Assembly: GCA_015068825.1 (NCBI GenBank)
Contig: SVJU01000001.1
Location: 124,001-188,000, forward strand
Length of the DNA stretch: 64,000 nucleotides
Source: Oscillospiraceae bacterium
GTDB taxonomy: Bacteria > Bacillota > Clostridia > UMGS1810
Reading direction: 5' to 3'
Made by a program: the position numbers and the translations under genes. Below the pieces are notes generated by a model. It ran no database searches, had not been told where the DNA came from, and was given only the letters and a program-made list of their open reading frames with translations. The first letter of the stretch is position 1; every line of letters starts with the position of its first letter. This document shows positions 58,621 to 64,000 of this stretch, one piece after another.

Positions 58621-61020
58621 ATGAAAACAATAAAACATTCTTTTAATGGTGAGTGGAATTTAACTTTTACAAATCCTTATAATAACGAAAAAACAAGTAT
58701 GATGGTAAATGTGCCATGCAATGTTGAGCCTTATCTTGTAAAAAATGGCATTGTTGAAGATTATATGCCGTGCGATGACGAATATGCTATGGCAAGATTT
58801 GAGGCTGTGGATGACTGGACATATACAGTTTTTTTTGATGCAGATAATATAAACAGTGATTATACTCAGAATATTGTTTTCGAGGGAATAGATACTATTG
58901 CTGATATTTATTTAAACTCTGAATTTGTTATGCATTGCGAAAATATGCACATTGCATACCGCATAGATGTTACAGGTAAACTTAAAGAAAAAAATAACGA
59001 ATTAAAGGTTGTTATAAGAAGCAGCGAGCTTTGGGCAAGAGAACATTTGCACGATATGTTTTCATCAAGTCATGGCGACTGCGGTTCAGGACATGGTGAA
59101 ATAACATATTACGATTCGCAGAACTATTTAAGAAAAGCCCGTCATCAGTGGGGATGGGATAATTCTCCAAGACTTATTACATCGGGTATTATAAGAAGCG
59201 TTTATCTTGAAGAAATACCACCCTGCCGTTTTGAAGAAGTTTATCTTTATACTTCAAATATAACTGAAAATAAAGTTGATCTTGGTGCAAACTGGATATA
59301 TAAAACAAACGAAAAATACCTTTTAAATCACAAAATAAGACTTTCCGTTGTTGATAAAGAAAAAATTATATATACCGAAACAAAACCGATTGTTTTTATT
59401 CAAGGTTCGTCAAAATTTTCTATTGACAGAGAAGATGTAAAGCTTTGGTGGCCTGCTGGCTTTGGAGAGCCTTATCTTTATACTGTAAGGCTCGAAATGC
59501 TTGTAGATGACAAGGTTATTGATACTTACGAAGAAGCTTTTGGTATAAGAACACTAAAACTTTTAAGAACTGATGATGTTTTAGAGGATGGCACAGGCGA
59601 ATTTGTGTTTGTTATAAATAATGAAAAAGTATTTATCAGGGGCACAAACTGGAAGGTTTTAGACCCTCTTGCATCAGAAGCAGACAAAAAACTTAAAGAA
59701 GGAAAAGCACTTGAAGAAGTTAAAAATTTAAACTGCAATATGATAAGAATATGGGGCGGAGGAATATACGAAGACGAATTTTTATTTGACTGGTGCGATA
59801 GAAACGGTATTATGGTATGGCAGGACTTTATGTTTGCATGTGAAGTTCCTCCAACTGATGAATGGTTTTGCCGTCTTGTAGAAAAAGAAGCAAAATATAT
59901 TATCAAAAAATACCGAAATCATGCTTCATTGGCTGTTTGGTGCGGTGATAACGAAAACGATGAATGTTTATCATGGGTTAATTATTTTTCATCTGCACTT
60001 CCGTCGCATAGTGTTATAACCAGAACAATTCTTAAAAATGCAGTTGTTCATTACGATCCTTATCGCTCTTATGTGGATAGTTCACCTTTGGCATCGGATA
60101 AAAACTATATGCAAAGAGGAGGCGCACCTGAGCAGTTTTCATCAAGTGAAAACAGAAAGAAAATGACACATTTTCAATCGGAAACGCATTTTTACCCGTA
60201 TCCTCTGAATTATTCTAAGGATTTAAGGGAATTAAAAAGCATATTCCTTGGTGAAACAGGACCGATTATGGTTAATGCTGCAGCGGTAAATCAAAAGACT
60301 TTTGAAAGAGAAAAAGAAAGATGTAAAAGACTTTGGGATTCTGATTATCTGCCAAGCACAATAGTTCATCAGAATGACGGATATTTTACATGCTGGCGCA
60401 ATACAGGAAAGGATTTGTGTAAAAGATACTTTAATGAGGAGTTTTCGTTTGATGAGTGGAAAGACTATGTAATTGCAATCAATGTTTTGTGTGCAGAAAT
60501 GTTTAAAGATATTATAGAATATTGTAGAATTTCGCGTTGGAGTAAAAGCGGAGTTTTGTGGTGGTCACTTATGGATATGTGGCCGATGCTGTTTAACTAT
60601 TCTATAATGGATTATGAATTCAACAAAAAACTTCCGTATTTCTGGATACAAAAATCTCAGCAGGAAGTATGTCTTATGGCGGTTCGCACCGAAGAAGGCG
60701 GAAAGATAAATCTTTATGCTGCAAACGATACTTTGTCTGAGCATACTGTGGAATATTCTGTAACTGAATATGACGAAAACTTAAATTCAAAGGTTATTGC
60801 AACAGGAAAAGTTTTGCAGGAGAAAAATTCTTCAAGCCTTATTCAGCGCATTTTTGAAAATGAAAAACCATCTTTGTGGATTATTAAATGGAAAACAGAG
60901 GGTAAAGAATACACAAATCACGCATTTACAAAAATTCCATCTTACAATGTAATGAAAAAGTGGATTAAGATTATTGGCAAAGAAGGAAATTTTGAAAACG
61001 AAATACTTGAACTTAAATAA
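58621..61020 (+). CDS. GH2 beta-mannosidase-like glycoside hydrolase
   Basis: This 799-residue protein has an N-terminal sugar-binding beta-sandwich (residues about 1-200, including QNYLRKARHQWGWDNSPRL, typical of beta-mannosidases), an Ig-like domain and a TIM barrel. The barrel has RIWGGGIYEDEFLFDWCDRN (about 377), MVWQDFMFACEVPP (about 399) and the acid/base Glu in VWCGDNENDE (about 443). No signal peptide: cytoplasmic. It would remove terminal beta-mannose from imported oligosaccharides. GAAAGGAA precedes ATG. The SGNH-hydrolase gene follows, probably in one operon. Confidence 0.9.
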   Translation: MKTIKHSFNGEWNLTFTNPYNNEKTSMMVNVPCNVEPYLVKNGIVEDYMPCDDEYAMARFEAVDDWTYTVFFDADNINSDYTQNIVFEGIDTIADIYLNSEFVMHCENMHIAYRIDVTGKLKEKNNELKVVIRSSELWAREHLHDMFSSSHGDCGSGHGEITYYDSQNYLRKARHQWGWDNSPRLITSGIIRSVYLEEIPPCRFEEVYLYTSNITENKVDLGANWIYKTNEKYLLNHKIRLSVVDKEKIIYTETKPIVFIQGSSKFSIDREDVKLWWPAGFGEPYLYTVRLEMLVDDKVIDTYEEAFGIRTLKLLRTDDVLEDGTGEFVFVINNEKVFIRGTNWKVLDPLASEADKKLKEGKALEEVKNLNCNMIRIWGGGIYEDEFLFDWCDRNGIMVWQDFMFACEVPPTDEWFCRLVEKEAKYIIKKYRNHASLAVWCGDNENDECLSWVNYFSSALPSHSVITRTILKNAVVHYDPYRSYVDSSPLASDKNYMQRGGAPEQFSSSENRKKMTHFQSETHFYPYPLNYSKDLRELKSIFLGETGPIMVNAAAVNQKTFEREKERCKRLWDSDYLPSTIVHQNDGYFTCWRNTGKDLCKRYFNEEFSFDEWKDYVIAINVLCAEMFKDIIEYCRISRWSKSGVLWWSLMDMWPMLFNYSIMDYEFNKKLPYFWIQKSQQEVCLMAVRTEEGGKINLYAANDTLSEHTVEYSVTEYDENLNSKVIATGKVLQEKNSSSLIQRIFENEKPSLWIIKWKTEGKEYTNHAFTKIPSYNVMKKWIKIIGKEGNFENEILELK

Positions 61021-61082
61021 TAAAAAATATTGATTTTTTGTTTTTTGTGTGTTAATATTTTCTGTAAAAGGAGAGGGTATAT

Positions 61083-62108
61083 ATGATTTTTAAAAATGCC
61101 AAAATACATAATACACAAGAATTGATTCCCCATAAAGACGGCTCTGTTACATGGTGTAGAATTCCACAAAATGTTTACGATAATCTTACCACAGAACCGG
61201 GAAAAAGAGCGGCAGTAGGCTCAACAGGAGTTGAAATACGCTTTGTTATAAAAAGTGGCGACAGTGCTAAAATAACACTTGAGCTTTTAAACGACAAACC
61301 CACCCGTGCAACCTTCCAGGTTTATTATGGCGGTATTCAGGGTGGTTGGGCAGAAAGTGAAACATATGGATTTTTCAAACCGGGAATTAACACTTTTAAC
61401 ATACCAAAAGCAGAAAAAATGGAACTTGTTAAAAGAATGACCAAGGATTTTAATGTTGATTTTGACCCTGAAGTTGTAAGAGTGATTTTTGACAGAGGGA
61501 ATATAAGAATAATTGATATTGAAGGCGATATTGAGCCACCAAAAAAAGAGCAGCTTCCAAAAAGAACACTTTTAACTTATGGCTCGTCAATTACACATGG
61601 TTCAACATCAATAGATGCAGTTCATTCGTGGCCATATTATGTTGCGCATAATTTAAATATGGATATAAGAAATCTTGGTATGGCAGGAAGCTGTGCAATG
61701 GAAAAAGAATTTGCCGACTTTATTGCAACAGAAGGTGAAAAAGGTAATTGGGATGTTGCAATTTTAGAGCTTGGTATAAATGTTCTTCATTGGGAAAAAG
61801 ATGAAATATATGATAAAGCAGGCGGACTTATAAAAGAAGTTGCTTTAAGAAACAAAGATAAAAAAGTATTTGTTATATCTCCGTTTTATTGTATTGCCGA
61901 TTATAATGGTGAATACAGGGCGCAAAAATGGAGAGATGAACTTAAAAAATTTACTGATGAAGAAAATCTTCCAAATGTAGTTTATTTTGACGGATGTGAT
62001 ATTTTGGGTGATATGTCGCTAATTACTGGTGATGGTGTTCATCCTAATATTTACGGTGTTCAAAAGATTGCCGACAGATTAACAGAAAAAATTAAAAAAT
62101 ATATTTAA
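61083..62108 (+). CDS. SGNH/GDSL hydrolase, carbohydrate-esterase-like
   Basis: The 341-residue protein has an N-terminal beta-sandwich (about 1-155) and a C-terminal SGNH domain. Block I is TYGSSITHGST (nucleophile Ser, about 164), block II Gly in NLGMAGS (about 197), block III Asn in LELGINVLHW (about 226) and block V TGDGVHPN (Asp/His, about 319-322). Two-domain enzymes of this shape include acetyl-xylan/mannan esterases (CE2-like). Directly after the beta-mannosidase-like gene, deacetylation of imported manno-oligosaccharides is plausible. Confidence 0.88.
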   Translation: MIFKNAKIHNTQELIPHKDGSVTWCRIPQNVYDNLTTEPGKRAAVGSTGVEIRFVIKSGDSAKITLELLNDKPTRATFQVYYGGIQGGWAESETYGFFKPGINTFNIPKAEKMELVKRMTKDFNVDFDPEVVRVIFDRGNIRIIDIEGDIEPPKKEQLPKRTLLTYGSSITHGSTSIDAVHSWPYYVAHNLNMDIRNLGMAGSCAMEKEFADFIATEGEKGNWDVAILELGINVLHWEKDEIYDKAGGLIKEVALRNKDKKVFVISPFYCIADYNGEYRAQKWRDELKKFTDEENLPNVVYFDGCDILGDMSLITGDGVHPNIYGVQKIADRLTEKIKKYI

Positions 62109-62112
62109 TTTT

Positions 62113-62144
62113 AAATATCCTGCCTTTGCGGGATATTTTTTTGT
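62113..62144 (+). terminator. Terminator after SGNH gene
   Basis: AAATATCC pairs with GGATATTT with a short inner stem and T-run, five bases after the stop. Confidence 0.8.
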
Positions 62145-62233
62145 ATAAAAAGAGGACATAATATGTCTTTTTTGTCACATTGACATAAAAGCCTACATAT
62201 GTTATATTTTCATAAAATGGGGTGTTAGATATT

Positions 62234-63280
62234 ATGGATTTAAAAAACACAGAAAAGTTTATAAAAGATAAATTAAATGAAGAATTGTTTGGTTCTTATG
62301 CGGTTTTAGTAAGTATAAACGGCAATGAAAAGCTTATTACATCACCTGATGTTGATAAAGATACATACTTTGATGTGGCAAGTATGACAAAGGTTTTATC
62401 TACATCTACATTGGCTTTAAAGGCAATAAGCTTAAAAAAACTTAATCTTGAAGATACACTCGATATGTTTTTCGACTTTGATTTAGGGGATAAATCAAAA
62501 ATAAAAATAAAAAATCTTCTTACACATACATCGGGAATTGTTCGATATAAAGGAATTGACAATGAAATTAGTAAAAAAGGAAAAGACGAAGTTGCAAAGT
62601 TTATATTATCTTTCCCTCTTGCGTTTAAAACAGGTACAAATGAAAAGTATTTTTGCAACGGAATGATACTTATGGGCTTTATATTGGAAAAAATATTTGG
62701 TATACCACTTGATATGGCGTTTGAAAAGTACATAAAAGAACCGCTTTTACTTACCCGGAGTAAATTTAACATTTTATGGGATGAGGAAAATGCGGTAAAT
62801 AGCTACAGATGGAAAGAAGTAACAAAATACAGAGTAGATGATGAACAGGCAAATGCTTTAGGGGGTGTAGCTGGTAATGCAGGCGCATTTTTTACAATTT
62901 GTGATATTCAAAAATTTATATCGGCGATTTTAAGAAAAGATGAAGCACTCTATTCAAAAGAGTTATTTGACATCGCAGAAAAAAATTATACACCCAATTT
63001 TGAAAATGGCAGGGGATTAGGGTATCTTGTGGTAAACGAAAATTATTCTCAGACAGGAAATCTTTTTCCACCAGGCAGCTTTGGACATTGCGGTCATTCA
63101 GGTACATCGTTTTTTATAAACAGAAAGCTTAACCTTTATGCTGTTATACTTACAAATGCCACTCGTTATTTGAATATCCGCTCTGGTTTTAAAGGATATA
63201 ATTATGGTATTGTTACTAAAATGCGTGAGGATATTCACAATGAGATATTAAAAGATTTGAAAGAGCAAAATTTATTGTAA
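62234..63280 (+). CDS. Serine hydrolase, beta-lactamase class C / DD-peptidase-like family
   Basis: The 348-residue protein has the SxxK motif in ASMTKVLST (about residue 58, Ser nucleophile and Lys), YFCNG as the YxN-like element (about 136) and LLTHTSGIVRYKG. A C-terminal HCGHSGTSFF (about 290) takes the place of the KTG box (HxG variant). It has no signal peptide, so it is more likely a cytoplasmic esterase than a beta-lactamase. GGGGTG lies nine bases before ATG 62234. Confidence 0.88.
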   Translation: MDLKNTEKFIKDKLNEELFGSYAVLVSINGNEKLITSPDVDKDTYFDVASMTKVLSTSTLALKAISLKKLNLEDTLDMFFDFDLGDKSKIKIKNLLTHTSGIVRYKGIDNEISKKGKDEVAKFILSFPLAFKTGTNEKYFCNGMILMGFILEKIFGIPLDMAFEKYIKEPLLLTRSKFNILWDEENAVNSYRWKEVTKYRVDDEQANALGGVAGNAGAFFTICDIQKFISAILRKDEALYSKELFDIAEKNYTPNFENGRGLGYLVVNENYSQTGNLFPPGSFGHCGHSGTSFFINRKLNLYAVILTNATRYLNIRSGFKGYNYGIVTKMREDIHNEILKDLKEQNLL

Positions 63281-63327
63281 ATTTGTTGTTAAAAACAGAA
63301 TGTTGTGATATAATTGACACATACAGA

Positions 63328-63480
63328 ATTTTATTTCATAAAATTCTCAGGAGCTAACGCTCCTTTGTGCTCTTTCGAGCACTGTGCCAATTGACGGCGT
63401 CGCAAAAATGCCCTTGCAAGCAAGCATTTTTACTCCTGGTAAAATGATTTCTCGGCATCTAAATTGTGCACGAATTCTAT
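63328..63480. repeat. Hairpin-rich intergenic element
   Basis: A run of stem-loops: AGAATTTTAT-ttc-ATAAAATTCT, AGGAGC-taac-GCTCCT, GTGCTC-tttc-GAGCAC and AAAATGC-ccttgcaagca-GCATTTT-like. It lies between the serine hydrolase and PHP genes. No ORF is visible. It resembles a palindromic repeat (REP/MITE) rather than a single terminator. Confidence 0.5.
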
Positions 63481-63513
63481 AATTAAACAATAATTCGAAA
63501 TGGAGAGAGTTAA

Positions 63514-64000
63514 AATGTATAAGTACGAAACCCATCTTCACACATGTCCGGTAAGTAAGTGTGCAACTGCAACGGTAAAAGAGCACTTGGAATTTTACAA
63601 AAAATTAGGATATGATGGAGTTTTTATAACAAATCATTTTCTTGATGGAAGCTTAAATATTGATAAAACAAGGTCATATGAAGAAAGAATAAACTTTTTC
63701 TATTATGCTGTAGACGAGGGGATAGAGCTTGGCAAAAAAATAGGCATAAAAGTTTTTAGCGGTATAGAAACAAACTATTTGGGTTCTGATTTTTTGGTTT
63801 ATGGCCTTGATAAAAAATGGTATCTTCAAAATTCTCATATAATGGAAATGAAAAAAAGTGATCAGCTTACATATTTTATGAAAAGCGGAGCTCTTGTGAT
63901 TCAGGCACATCCGTTCAGAGAGGCAGGCTATATTGACCATATAAGATTATACCCAAGGTGCGTGCATGGTGTAGAAGTTATAAATGCAACAAAAAAAGAT
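63514..64000 (+). CDS. PHP-domain phosphoesterase (3' end outside window)
   Basis: ATG at 63514 with GGAGAG upstream opens a frame that runs to the window edge (162 codons). It begins MYKYETHLHTCPVSKC, whose THLHT supplies the first PHP metal ligands. FITNHFLDG, FSGIETNYLGSDFLVYG (Glu) and VIQAHPFRE (His) follow as motifs II-III. PHP proteins of this size hydrolyse phosphate monoesters such as histidinol phosphate or nucleotides, or have unknown substrates. The end of the gene is not visible. Confidence 0.88.

Overview
The window is low-GC DNA with clostridial ribosome-binding sites (AGGAGG-like). It carries spoVAC-spoVAD-spoVAE and cotJA-cotJB-cotJC, so the source is an endospore-forming member of the Clostridia (Bacillota). 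The many glycoside hydrolases and sugar-catabolic genes fit an anaerobic, plant-glycan-using lineage; the habitat and exact taxon are inference.

Layout. 1-2.6 kb: end of a GT39-type membrane glycosyltransferase, a UbiA/phosphoribosyl-decaprenyl-type transferase and a HAD phosphatase. 2.6-4.4 kb (minus): ACT-domain protein and PaaK-type CoA ligase. 4.5-6.5 kb (minus): the spoVA cluster, preceded by an overlapping 42-residue membrane ORF. 6.7-12.1 kb: lepA-hemW, luxS, an RpiR regulator, two tRNA-Ser and a Cof-type HAD. 12.2-22.8 kb: a sugar regulon with an FAD oxidoreductase, an AraC regulator, a nagA-Gfo/Idh-nagB-epimerase operon, and a GH106-like/GH78 operon. The FAD oxidoreductase and the GH106-like gene share a 44-bp operator-like sequence with two 21-bp-spaced direct repeats just upstream of sigma-A promoters. 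41.2-50.6 kb: rny with a structured leader, then the type II fatty-acid operon fabH-acpP-fabK-fabD-fabG-fabF-fabZ-accD-accA and its TetR regulator, with matching palindromes at both. 50.7-55 kb (minus): glyS followed by epimerase, galactonate-dehydratase-like and SDR genes. 55-64 kb: a YkvI-type membrane protein, four tRNAs, an S23-like protein, an aldo/keto reductase, a beta-mannosidase-like enzyme, an SGNH hydrolase, a serine hydrolase and a PHP-domain protein running off the edge.

The central discovery is at 24.68-40.17 kb. The spore-coat manganese-catalase gene cotJC is cut in two. Its first 31 codons lie directly after cotJB at 40248-40156, and its remaining 165 codons lie at 24676-24179, 15.5 kb away on the same strand. 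Both break points carry the same 10-bp sequence, TCCGCCGTAC, in direct orientation. Recombination between them would excise a 15,479-bp circle and restore an uninterrupted 196-codon cotJC exactly in frame. The right end of the intervening DNA encodes a 493-residue serine recombinase next to a 47-residue ORF that could be a directionality factor. The architecture is that of the sigK-skin type of sporulation-linked intervening element, here in a coat gene. The cargo is not phage-like: a truncated sugar-binding lipoprotein, a scrap of a GH74-type enzyme, three related secreted multi-module proteins, a two-component system, a GH2 beta-galactosidase and an FAD/Rieske oxidoreductase. Whether excision occurs, and whether it is developmentally timed, cannot be read from the sequence.

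The left part of this region is scarred. A secreted domain is fused to half a TIM-barrel epimerase, an IS3-end-like palindrome sits beside it, and two gene fragments abut inside the element. These may be real deletions or assembly joins; long reads would tell.
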